Below are positions 33,965 to 46,200 of a stretch of DNA of 64,000 nt, piece by piece. Position 1 is the first letter of the stretch. Each line of letters starts with the position of its first letter. The notes under the pieces were generated by a model, which worked only from the letters and a program-made list of their open reading frames with translations, made no database searches and was not told where the DNA came from. The translations under genes and the position numbers were made by a program. This DNA is from Lutraria lutraria (Eukaryota; Mollusca; Bivalvia; Venerida; Mactridae): positions 26,634,934 through 26,698,933 of the forward strand of contig OZ026844.1 of NCBI GenBank assembly GCA_964023205.1, written 5' to 3'.

Positions 33965-34213
33965 TTTCTTTTATATTTCTTATTCGGGAATAACCGAACG
34001 TGACGTCACTCTCGTGTAATTCCGATATGTGTTTTTACTTACAACACAGACAAAAGAAAAATAAAGAATATTCATTAAATGAAAAATTCGTTGAATTTGT
34101 TAAGGCATTTTATTAAAGAATGAATTCCTCTAATCATATGAATGAACTACATTGAAATAATTATAATATTTCATTCCAACTTAGTATTTTTGTTATGTTG
34201 AAGAGGCAAAATA
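33965..34213. promoter_or_regulatory. Bidirectional ATXN7/THOC7 promoter with CRE
   Basis: Only 249 bp separate the two start codons, which point away from each other. It contains a perfect cAMP-response palindrome TGACGTCA at 34,001-34,008, 37 bp above the ATXN7 start and 205 bp above the THOC7 start, and several CpGs near it. No TATA box sits at an obvious distance. Both transcripts must start in or near this spacer, so shared control is likely; it is inferred, not shown. Confidence 0.75.
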
Positions 34214-34232
34214 ATGGCAGCAGTTACCGACG
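34214..34232 (+). CDS. THOC7: THOC7 exon 1: 19-nt coding exon
   Basis: ATGGCAGCAGTTACCGACG then the donor GTAAAA, coding MAAVTD plus one base. It joins exon 2 to give MAAVTDDEVI, matching the human N-terminus. The 93-codon open frame that runs on from here is intron read-through, not a protein. Confidence 0.9.
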
Positions 34233-37200
34233 GTAAAAACCGGCATTTTCCTATTTTTATGATGATAGTTTTATGTGTCATGTGGACATTTGTAATGAAT
34301 AAACAAAATTTATTCAAACGTGTGCCCGGAGAAGCACATAACGACCATATCAGAAGTTTTTCAGAAATATCACATATATCCGCGACCCGTCTCAACATTA
34401 ACGCCTGCTCAAGAAACATTGAGCACAGCTGCACTGTGTATAGTGATGTTCTGGTGAATCATTTATTCAACGAATCATTGACAAATGGTATTTGACGTGA
34501 CGATGACGATGCTCCCATTTCGTCAACGGCTAGTCTACATTTATGAAACGTACAAGCAATCCGTTCATGATTTTGCTATTTCATCTATTGCCCGCTACGT
34601 CTCATTGCGGAAGGACCAAAACAATGTCGGATTTCTGAGTTTTGTCAAACTGGTCTTTTCAGCAGTTCAAAGTACAATTTTCCGTCAATAAGCATGGAAA
34701 TGTATAACTATAGAATATATATCAAAGAACAATAACAAAATTATGAATAAATAGTATAAATCTTGAAAAGAACACGCGAGGGTTTAAAATCCGGTCATAT
34801 TTGTGTAAACTTTATGCAGGCAATGAAGTTCATCTACTGTACGGCAAGCGGTACGCGGAAAAATCATAACACCGAATTGGTGTTGGGTCGAGAAAGGAAT
34901 GCAACTTATTTTTTATCATAACGTATTTATTGCACAAAAATATTATTTATAAACCTGCATAAGTTATCTATCACTCTACTCAAGTAATCATTGAACCAGT
35001 AATATTCGAAAAAAATGGATCAGCTTTGAAGAATAACTTTAATACATACATGAATATAATGTTTTGCATTGGGAGAAACTGTGTATATATAAAGCTTTAA
35101 CTTGTTGCTTTCTTTGTGAATAACAAATACATATATGATACAAATAAAACAATGCCATTCTTTTTAAAAGTGCGTCCATTTTGGCAATTGTCTTCTTTCT
35201 TTCACTACGTTAAATTAATATCGTCGAAAACCATATAGATACAGTTTACTCGATTAATCGCAACATTACGCATAATCACTGCTGTACAGTGACAGAAGAT
35301 TTACCGGTATACGATTATGGAGAATAGTGAATTTAAATCAGAATTTAATTGCCGTTTTGAACTTATGCATTGATGGATTTATATGCAATATACATCAAAT
35401 GAAGCAGAAAATTGATGGCTTCTACACCATATAATTTTTTTAGCAGGTGCCAATTTTATTTTGATGTAAAGTCATTCCCAACAGATTTCGTTGGGGATTA
35501 CATAGCCAAAGAGTAGCCATTTTCCGACACAGAATTGACCTTTCCGCAGTTGTACTCGGAAGATAGATATTGGCAAGCGCAAAAAATGTCTCGATATCAT
35601 CTGTAGTGTACAATTAGTTGGACTAGTCAACGGCTTGTTTATTTCTGTACATAGTTGTCGTTCTTGACTATAGTCTACTGGTCATACGAAATACCGCGAG
35701 TCTAACTCTTTACTTAGCTTAAAATTCACGACAGTGCTAGTATGCAATCATTAAACCATTTGATTTATATAAACAATCCTTCTTCGTGTCAAAGAACATA
35801 AAAATTCTCTAAAAAACAATGAAAACATACGTCATTTGCTTGCATTCTTTGACACACTGACGGCCATGTTTATTTTTACCATGTATACAAAAAAACGCGA
35901 ATCAGCCAATCAGATGCGAGATACGAAATCATGCGGGAAATTCCTGCTAAAGTACCAAACTCCAAACAGTGTGCGCACTATCTGTCATTTGCAGAAATCT
36001 AAAAAAAGTTTTTTAAGAGATAAAATGCATTAAAATATGACACAATTACATAGCAGTATTAATTTGAATCTAATTCAAATGACTGTATGAACGATAAATT
36101 GACTTGACTCTAGAAATGGCAAAACTCATCGATAAAAAATGTTTTAAAGTCGCGGCATGCACATGTAAACAAAAGTCTGGTTCCCTGCCAACAAATGCCA
36201 GACGAAAACGGTAATGGAGGCGATGAGTCAGGTATTGTTATTATCCGGGCACTCGCGGTACAGTGTATATCCCGGTTCCAAGTGTACAAGGGATACTGCA
36301 GGCCTTTCACGGTTTTACTTTAAAGATGATGCTGTTCAAGCTGTATCTATAAATGCAGCATAATTCTGGCCCAGTGTGGTTTGTTTAATATCAGTATGTT
36401 ATGAGGTGATGTTTACTCAAACATCTTAATACTGTTAAATCATTTAATATTTCAATTCTTATTGATTTTGTGCTATTCGATTGGTGTAAAAGGTGTTAAA
36501 TTCATGCAATACTAACATATTTGATCATTTCTTATTTAATCAGTTTTAATCCATTAATCACTGACTTTTGCATTTGATTAATCAACAAAATTTTCATGGA
36601 CTGATTACAATCACTAACTGTGTATATGAACTTCATTATTCTATGGATTCATTCAGTATTGTTTGCTTGGAAGCAAGTCAAACTGGCTTCAAGTTAAACT
36701 GTCATCTAGCCAAACCGGCCACAAAAAGTTTAAGCGGCCACACTTTTGACCAGCCACACATTTTTTATTAGATTTCATTTTCAAGCATGTTATTCTTGTA
36801 CAACTATTTGACTATTTCTTGAAAATAACTTTTTTCATTTGAATGCTAAGATAATATTAACACAACACATATGATACTGACATAGTCAAGTATTCAAACA
36901 GGCAAAATTGTTTTCTGCTTAAATATGGCCCGCATACCCAACAACTCGGTGCATCTAGAAAATGATGATAAATTAGAAGCCTGTAAAGAAAAGTCGCCAA
37001 AGATAATTCCAGACAAAAATTCCTTCAATTAACAATAAAAATCACGAAAATATATATGCGCGACACATACATTTAGTCTTGGAAATGTTGGGTTTTAGAC
37101 CTCTTTATTTTAGTCAATATCAGTGCTGAGCATGTTCGCAGAGTTCGTAAATGATCTGAGAAATATGTCAACATTCAGCGAAATTTGAAATCTAGCTCTA

Positions 37201-40200
37201 CTTTGCAGTGTGCATAACCATAGTTTCCATAAAGGATTGGAAAATCTTCGGTAGTTATTTTTGCACAATATTTGGGTGGAAGCGATTTATTATTTATAAC
37301 TATGATTTGTAGTAGCAAGTACCAAAACAAGCCATTTTACAACCAAAGTTCTTCTTGCAACTATCAATTATATGATATTATTTTACGTACATCTGGCACA
37401 TTTTTTTACACTTTCACAGAATTTTCGTTAGTTGTAGGGTATGCCTCTTTAATTAATCAATGGGATCCAAAATATAGATTAAATCAGTTTAACTGTAGTA
37501 ATAGTGATGTTATTTTAGTTCTTCTTTTATTTGGTGATGATATATAACAATTTTAGCTGAATACAATAAAAACGAAGATTGTGGTATTTAGAAAGCGCAG
37601 TAATCATATCCTCTGAAAAATGGTCTTATGAAGGTCAATATTAAGTCAGTAATTTTTACTATCTTTGGATTAGTATTGATAAGTAAGTTTATATTGATTT
37701 TATTAATTAATGTATTTAAAATACATATCATAATACAATAATTATTTTTTATTAACATTTGTTAGTTTATACTCTTACAGAGAATGAGGTACTAGGAAAA
37801 CACATATATGACAAATAATTTTAAAAAAAAACATTTAATCAAGCGTTATTTAAAATTAAACATTATCAATATGTTGCAACAAATTTCTTCTTCGTTAGTG
37901 CACTAATTTTAGATATCTACACTGGTTCAATAATGTGGGTTTCTTGTTGGTGTTATAAGAGACATGTTATCTATGTCTCTGGTGTTAAGAAGCTGAAAAG
38001 AAACAATCATATTTGGATTATTATAGTAATACTTATTAATATATCTTTCATGTAGATCAGAAAAAGTATGACACCTTAATATAAAATTAAATTTGTCTTC
38101 GTTGTAACTGTGCGATGCGCACATGCGATGTTGCCATTTATCGCATGAGTTACACATGTGACTGCTTGCTGGAGGTCATGAACCCGAAGACCTCAGTTTA
38201 TATAGGTACATACCTGTCATTGTCACAAAACATAGAAATAATCCAAAACACTCACAAAAGTATAGCACTAACAACTTTAAGTTTAAGAATTATTCCCAAA
38301 ACACTTGGAAAATTATCAGATTGAAAACAAAATGCGTGCAAAATTATAATGATAAGATCCAATAATTTCACATATAATACGGACAAAATCAACACTGAGA
38401 ACCATGCATAAGGCAGTAACTTGAAAATAGTATGAAATGTTAGAAATCATAAAAAAAAATTTCATACCATAATTTCTCACATCGCAATTGTTGCTTTTCA
38501 AAAATAGCTTATTTATTTACGGAATCAGACAATAAATTCAAAGGATTAACAACTTTTATTACAAGCATTTGCACATGTAGTGTTAAAACAAAAATATTTG
38601 AAGTTATTAATGAGTGGATCCAACAATGAAATAAAAAATGATCAGTACTTTTAATAACAAACAGGTGCACATTTATGTATTACACCAACATATGCATACA
38701 CATTAATGTTTGTCTTTAACACAAGTATTAAATCATTATGATAATTCACTATGATTGTTTGATAACAACATAGACACGATACAAAATTTGAGAGATAGTC
38801 GTTAACAATCATTTTCATTAATAAAATAAGATTTTTTATACAGATGATATATAACTACAAGCTTCAAAACAAATGAAAGTAGTTCTCATCATACAATTCT
38901 ACCCAAAAAAGTTTCAATATGATACGTTTTCGGTGGTAATTCTATTTTTTGTGTGGCCTGTTTGACTATTTTGTGGCCGGTTTGACTGATCAAAAATACA
39001 GTGTGGCCAGTCTGACCAAAATGTGAGGCCACTTTAACTTTTTTGTGGCTGGTTTGACTAGATGACGGTTTGACTTGGGGCTGGTTTGACTGTAATCCGT
39101 TTGCTGATGATAAACATCTCTGGGTATCAACTGTCAGAACCAAATTGAAGCAGATCAATTCGTGTGGTTTCCGGAACTCTACAAACTTAATCCGAGTCAT
39201 AACTTGGAAAATTTTTAAATTATGGGTAGTCTGAAACATTGGCAAAATATGTGATACCATTGCCTGTTGAAGGTATATTTTCAGTCAATACATAGATTTT
39301 AGTGTAATTCACAGCACTGTACACAAATTTCATTTGTTGCCTTTAATAGGAAAATGAATGCAACTCAGTTTACAAGTTAGCTTTTAAAGAACCAGTGATT
39401 TGATGATGCACACGTCATCGTCAAATACCTTGACTGTGCTTCGATCGGATAACGCGAGAGCATCATTTCCGAAAATGCCGTAATCTAGGGCCAAAAGGTA
39501 GATCAGATTTTCTCTTCAATTGACTTAAATAAATGTTGTTTTTGCAAAAGCTGTTTTGTGTATTGAAGTTAAAGTGTTAAATTTTTAACAGATACTGTAA
39601 TTTTCTTTCTAGACATTTGTGGTCTAAAAAGTTCACAAAATGACACAGTAATTTGACCGAAATGGTTGCGAAATAGAAAATGTACAATATTCACAACAAC
39701 AGTAGGATGCAAAGGCCGACGTAATGTAGCGAAAGTTGATATTTAAGCGACACTTTTGAGAATGTTTGAACATTTGATTACATTACTGGATATAAAGTAT
39801 ACGCGCATCAGGTGGCCACCAGTTTTAAACTCTGGCCTACTTATTATGTGACGTCATTGATGTCATAAAAACATTTCATAAGAATATTTATGTACTGAGA
39901 TCATGTAGTTTGTTATGAATATCCGTTATTAGCTCACCTGGCACAGAGTGCCAAGGTGAGTTTTTAGGATCGAGCTATGTCCGTCGTCGTCAGTCCGCAC
40001 GCACCTGAGCATGGTTGTGGGGTTAGGGTTGGTAAGGGTTAGTACATTTAGATCTTGTGAGGTTCAGTTACCTACAAACCAGTTTACTCTATTTTATATT
40101 GGAAAATTAAAAAATATTCTTGATCAAAGCCACAAAGCCTGAGTTTTATAGCCTGTTATTATAATGGGGGGAAAAAGTGGCCAAGGGGGGGAAGAAATGG

Positions 40201-43200
40201 CCTAGAATCATAATGCAATACTGTTATCATTAGGGGGGAAAAAGTGGCCAAGGTGGGGAAAAAATGGCCTAGAATCATAATGCAATACTGTTACTATTAG
40301 GGGGGAAAAAGTTGCCCAGGGGGGGAAGAAATGGCCTAGAATCATAATGCAATACTGTTATTATTAGGGGGGGAAAAGTGGCCTAGATGGTGAAGAAATG
40401 GAGTAGAATCATAATGCAATACTGTTATTATAATGGGGAGAAAAGGTGGCCAAGGGGAGGGGGGGAGAAATAGCCTAGAATCATAATGCAATACTGTTAT
40501 CATTAGGGGGGGGGGGGGGGAGTGGCCAAGGTTGGGAAAAAATGGCCTAGAATCATAATGCAATACTGTTACTATTAGGGGGGGGGGGGGGAAGTTGCCC
40601 AGGGGGGGGAAGAAATGGCCTAGAATCATAATGCAATACTGTTATTATTAGGGGGGGGGGAAAGTGGCCTAGATGGTGAAGAAATGGAGTAGAATCATAA
40701 TGCAATACTGTTATCATTAGGGGGGGAAAAGTGGCCAAGGTGGGGAAAAAATGGCCTAGAATCATAATGCAATACTGTTATGATTAGGGGGGGGGGGGGG
40801 GGGGGGAAGTGGCCTAGATGGTGAAGAAATGGAGTAGAATCATAATGCAATACTGTTATTATAATGGGGGGGGGGGGAAAGTGGCCAAGGGGGGGAAGAA
40901 ATGGCCTAGAATCATAATGCAATACTGTTATCATTAGGGGGGAAAAAGTGGCCAAGGTGGGGGAAAAATGGCCTAGAATCATAATGCAATACTGTTACTA
41001 TTAGGGGGGAAAAAGTTGCCCAGGGGGGGAAGAAATGGCCTAGGCCAATCTTTCCCCGGGGGAAAAATGGGCCTAGGCCAATCTTTCCCCGGGGAAAAAA
41101 GGCCTAGGCCAATTTTTCCCCGGGGAAAAACTGGCCGGGGGAAAAAATAGACTGCTACACCGGGGTCAAAATTGGCCCTGCCCAGGGGGTCAGTTGATTT
41201 CATAGCCATGAAAATTTCATCTTGAGCTGATATACATGTATCTAACAAAACTTTCCTGATATATAAACATTTCATTCTGTTGTACAAAATTTCATGATAT
41301 AAACATTTCTTTTATAAATTTAAGTAAAAGTTTAGCCGTGAAAATTTCATCTTGAGCTGATAAATAAAACTTTCATGATATAAACATTTCTTTCACAAAT
41401 TTAACTTAAATTTAAAGATTAGCTGTGAAAATTAATGATAAACTAGTATAAACTATAATAAAAAATTTCAATTGATTCATCTTTAGCCGATAAATCGTTG
41501 ACCGCTATAATGTTACTTTTCGCCATTTAGCGATTCTTTGGGTGAATTTCTTGGGAATTTCGCTAGTTTTTATACCTTTGCTTTCATTCACTAGCCTAGG
41601 CACTGATAACTGGTAGTTGATCAGTGGATGATAGGTGGTTGTACATCCTTGCAATATAGCATGCCTGAGTAGATCAAAGACCTGTATAGGTTATACCAAA
41701 CTTTAACCTTGCCTATAAAATCAAAACGCCTGCACCTACATCCATCAAACTTCATATGTAGGTTCCTCACGACAACCTCTACAGGACCTGTGCATTTTCA
41801 GGTCAGTAGGTTTTATGCCCCGGTATAGATAGATCGGGGGCATATTGTTTTTGGCCTCTCTGTTTGTCTGTCTGTTTGTACCAAACTTTAACCTTGGCAA
41901 TATAAAATCAAAACGCCTGCACCTACATCCATCAAACTTCATATGTAGGTTCCTCATGACAACCTCTACAGGACCTGTGCATTTTCAGGTCTGTAGGTCA
42001 AAGGTCACAGGGTCATTGTGTTTAAAAAAATTCAGACATTTTTTTTAGGATACTACTCCTACATTTTTCATGGGATTTTGACGAAGCTTTCACAGACTTG
42101 TTGTTACCAAGAACTCGCACACATATATTCCGGGTTTTGTGATTTGATCATTTTTGACGGAATTATGGCCCTTTGTTTTTTTTGTGTGATTGTAACAGCG
42201 AAATACTCTTGTTTCCTTGTTTTCTCAAGGGATTTTGATAAAACTTTCATGGAACTATTGTTATCGAGATATCCAATGTATGTTGTAAAGGTTTTATGAT
42301 AAATTTTGACGGAATTATGGCCCTTTGTTTATTTTGTGCATATTTAATGTATAGAGAAATACTCTTTTGTTGCAACTACTTCTGTATTTCTCAAGGGATT
42401 TTTACCAAACTTTGATAGAACTATTGTCACCATGTTCACCAGCACATATTGTTAGGGTTTTGTGATTTGATCATTTTTAGCAGATTTATGGCCCTTTGTT
42501 TGCCTGTACCGAAATTTAACCTTGTCTATTAAATCAAAACGCTACCACCTGCAATCATCGAACTTCATATCTTGGTTCATCATGACAATCTCTACAGGAC
42601 CTACAGGTGCATTTTCAAAAAGGGCAACGGGAGGGGGCACGGTGTTTATAAAACACATCTTGTTGAGTAGATGACACACTTCGTATTTCTTAAATTTTGC
42701 TCTATCTATCTAGAGGTTTATCAAGAATGTTTTTTATTTCTAAGATGAAGTTATCAAGAAAAGGTTATTGATTGATGGAGATGCTGGGAATGATGAGAAG
42801 AGACTCACAAGTTTGCTGAAAACTTTCCTGCGGTGGTGCAACAGTACTGATGACACTTCCAGTGAAGAAAGGTTTCCATTCATTTACTTTCAATTCATGT
42901 TTTTAGCTCACATGTCACAAAGTGACAGGGTGAGCTTTTAGGATCAGTCTTTGTCCAGCGGAGTGCGTCATGCGTCGTCAAACTTTATATTGTGAACACA
43001 CTAGGGGCCACATTTTTAGCACAATTTTAGCAAAACTCGGTCAGAACGTTAATGTTGACAAAATCTCGGACGAGTTTGATCTTGGGCCATTGGGGTAAAA
43101 AGCAAGGTCACCAGGGCCAAATAAGGGAAAACCTTGTGAACACTTTAGAAATCACTGTTTTGACTGGATCTTCATGAAACTTTGTCAGAATGTTTATTTT

Positions 43201-46200
43201 AATAATATGAAGGTCAAGATTGATAATGTCATTTTGGTCAAAAACTAAGTCATTAGGGCAAATTGCTGGAAAACCTTGTGAACACTGTAGAAGTCACTGT
43301 TTTGATTGGATGATCATGAAACCTTGTCAGAATGTTTGTCTTTATAAAATCTTGGACGAGTTCGAACATGGGTCATCTTGGGTCAAAAACTAGATCGCTA
43401 GACCAAATCTTATGAAAAAACATGTTAACTCTGTAGATTTCAGTTATAATAGTTGGATTTTCACCAAACTTTGTCAAATCGTTTGGTTTAATGATACAAC
43501 CGTCAAGAACAAATATGAGTCATCTGGGGTCAATAACTAAGACAAAATAGATTTTCAGACACGATTTTTTATTTAAAAGCATTCATGTTAAAAATGAGTC
43601 AAAAATTGTGCGAACACCATAATGGAATATTGTAGTCATAAGAAAATACGTGATATGTCATCAACAATGCATTTCATTTCAAATAGTACAATATATAATG
43701 GTACATATGCTTTATTTCACCATTGCTATTCATTTCCCCTACTTTTTGCCTCATCACTAATTTGTTTCATTGTTGATCTTTCTATAAGGTACTGTCTATG
43801 TTTTCCATGAACAAGGTAAATAGATTATTTAAATAAACCTGGAATTTCATTGCATAATTATCATAATTACTTTTATTTGTGACACAGTTGAACACCTACT
43901 CACAATGAAAGTGCTCTGCTTCAACTGTCAGAAACTTCAGGTTTTTAGCTCACCTGATTCATCAGCTTTTAGGATCGATGAATGCCTTGTCGTCGGGCGA
44001 CCGTCTTCCATTGTCCGTCCACAATTAGTTTGTTTACACTCTAGCATCCACAGCTCTTAATAAATCATAATCAAACTTGCTCACAATGTATATGGCCACA
44101 CTGTCTTGGCTAAGTTTGATTATGGGCAAAATCGGACACTAACTTCTAGAGTTATGGGCCCTTGAATTAGAAAATTTGCTATATTTAGCTTGTTTACACT
44201 CTAGCGCCTTCATTTATTCACCAATCCTTACCATATTTTCAATAAATGTGTATAACCGAAAGACCTTGGACAAGTTTGATTATGGTCGGAATCGGACAAT
44301 AACTTCAAGAGTTATTGGCCCTTGATTGTGAAAATTTGCTATATTTGAGTTTGTTTGCACTCGGGCGCCTTCATTTATTCACCAATCCTAATCATATTTT
44401 CAATAAATGTGTATAACCAAAAGACCTTGGACAAGTTTGATTATGGGCGGAATTGGACCAGAACTTCAAAAGTTATGGGCCCTTGACTTGAAAATTTGCT
44501 ATATTTTAGCTTGTTTACACTGTAGCGCATTCATTCTCACCGATCCTAATCATGTTTACAATGAATGTGTATGACCTTACGGTCTTGGACAAGTTCAGTT
44601 ATGGGTGGAATCAAATCACAACTTCAAGAGTTATGGGCCCTTGGATTAGAAAATTTGCTACGTTTAGCTTGTTTAACAGTATTATACCTTCATTGTTGGT
44701 TTTGATCTCAAAATCTACGTAAAATTGGGTTATACGAGATGGAAACTATATTATCTGGTCATTAATTATAGTGACGTGTTCTCAGGTGAGCGATCAAGGG
44801 CCATCTTGGCCCTCTTGTTGTATTAAGAGACCATTGTATTAAGAGACCACTTTTGGTCTTTTCCTTGGAAGGTCGTTTTAATACAAGATTGACTGTAGTT
44901 GACTGCTGTAGAGTACATAGAGAATACTTGGATTAGTTATGAACACAGTCAGGGCGATACTGTCCTTGTAAATAAATATTTGATTGAATAAACTGTAGGG
45001 TCTCTTATTGGTCAGAATTATTGATACAATCTTAAATTTTGTATCAACTCAAAGAAATTAAATGAGCCTCCTTTCAGACCATTAGGCTTTTGATTAATGC
45101 TATTCTATTCACAGTCACATAACAGTACAAAGGATGTTGGCAACATTAGCTCAGAGTGATCATGCTATACAGAAATCATCTCAAGTTTACAAGATGAATC
45201 TTCTTGAACAGCAAAATTATGATAGACTGAATAAACAGATAGGTAATATTTGCCATGTGCATAATTATACCCCCATATATGAAATGTATGAGGGCTATAT
45301 TGGATTCACGCATGACGGGCGGTTCGTCTGTGCGTCTGTAGACACAATTTATCTGGACAATTTCTCAGTAACTACTTACAGGAATTCAATGAAACTTCAC
45401 AGAAGTGATCATTAGTAAGCCTTGTTGTGCATGCTTTAATCAGGTTTTGTTTGGATTAATTTTCACTGAGTTATAGCCCTTTTTTAGCTCACCAGAGCAC
45501 TTTCTGCTCAAGGTGAGCTTTTGTGATTGCGTGTTGTCTATGCGTGCGTGCATCCGTCAACAATTGCTTTAAACAACATCTCCTTCTTAAGGAGTTGGCC
45601 AATTTCAACGAAACTTTACATGGTTGTTCCTTGCATGAAGCTATACCAAAGTTGTTAAATAAATTAAATTTCATTGAAAACTGATTTTTAGCTCACCAGA
45701 GCATGAAGAGCTATTGTGATCGCGTGATGTCCGTCATCCGTAGCAACCAATATGAAAAACATTAAAAATCTTCTTGTCTAAAACCACATGGCCTAGAGCT
45801 TAGATATTTGGTGTGTAGCATTGTCTAGTGGACCTCTAAGTTTGATCAAATTATTGCCCTAAGGTTAAAATTGGCCCCGCCGCAGGGGTCACTTGATTTT
45901 ACATTGACTTATGTAGGGAAATTCAAAACATTTTCTTGTCAGAAACTACAATGCCTAGAGTTTAGATATTTGGTGTGTAGCATTGTCTTTTTACCTGTAC
46001 CAAGTTTGTTCAAATTATTGCCATAGTGTCAAAATTGGCCCCGTCCCAGGGGTCACTTGATTCATGTAGGCTTACATAGGAAAATTAAAAAAATCTTCTT
46101 GGCTGAAACCACAATGCCTAGAGCCTAGATATTTTGTATGTAGCATTATCTAGTGGACCACTAACAAGTTTGTTCAAATTATTGCCCTGGGGTCAAAATT

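Noticed and set aside
34214..34495. 93-codon frame with a hydrophobic segment, resembling a small membrane protein
   Set aside because: Only the first 19 nt are THOC7 exon 1. The frame crosses a good GTAAAA donor, and its first seven residues are the THOC7 N-terminus.
36195..36231. Alternative first exon MPDENGNGGDESG ending at a donor
   Set aside because: Short acidic frame with a chance donor; no partner exon, promoter or similarity supports it.
40342..41287. Several Pro-rich frames on the minus strand (SRPFFPPLGHF-like)
   Set aside because: Translations of the G-run minisatellite; they change with each homopolymer length.
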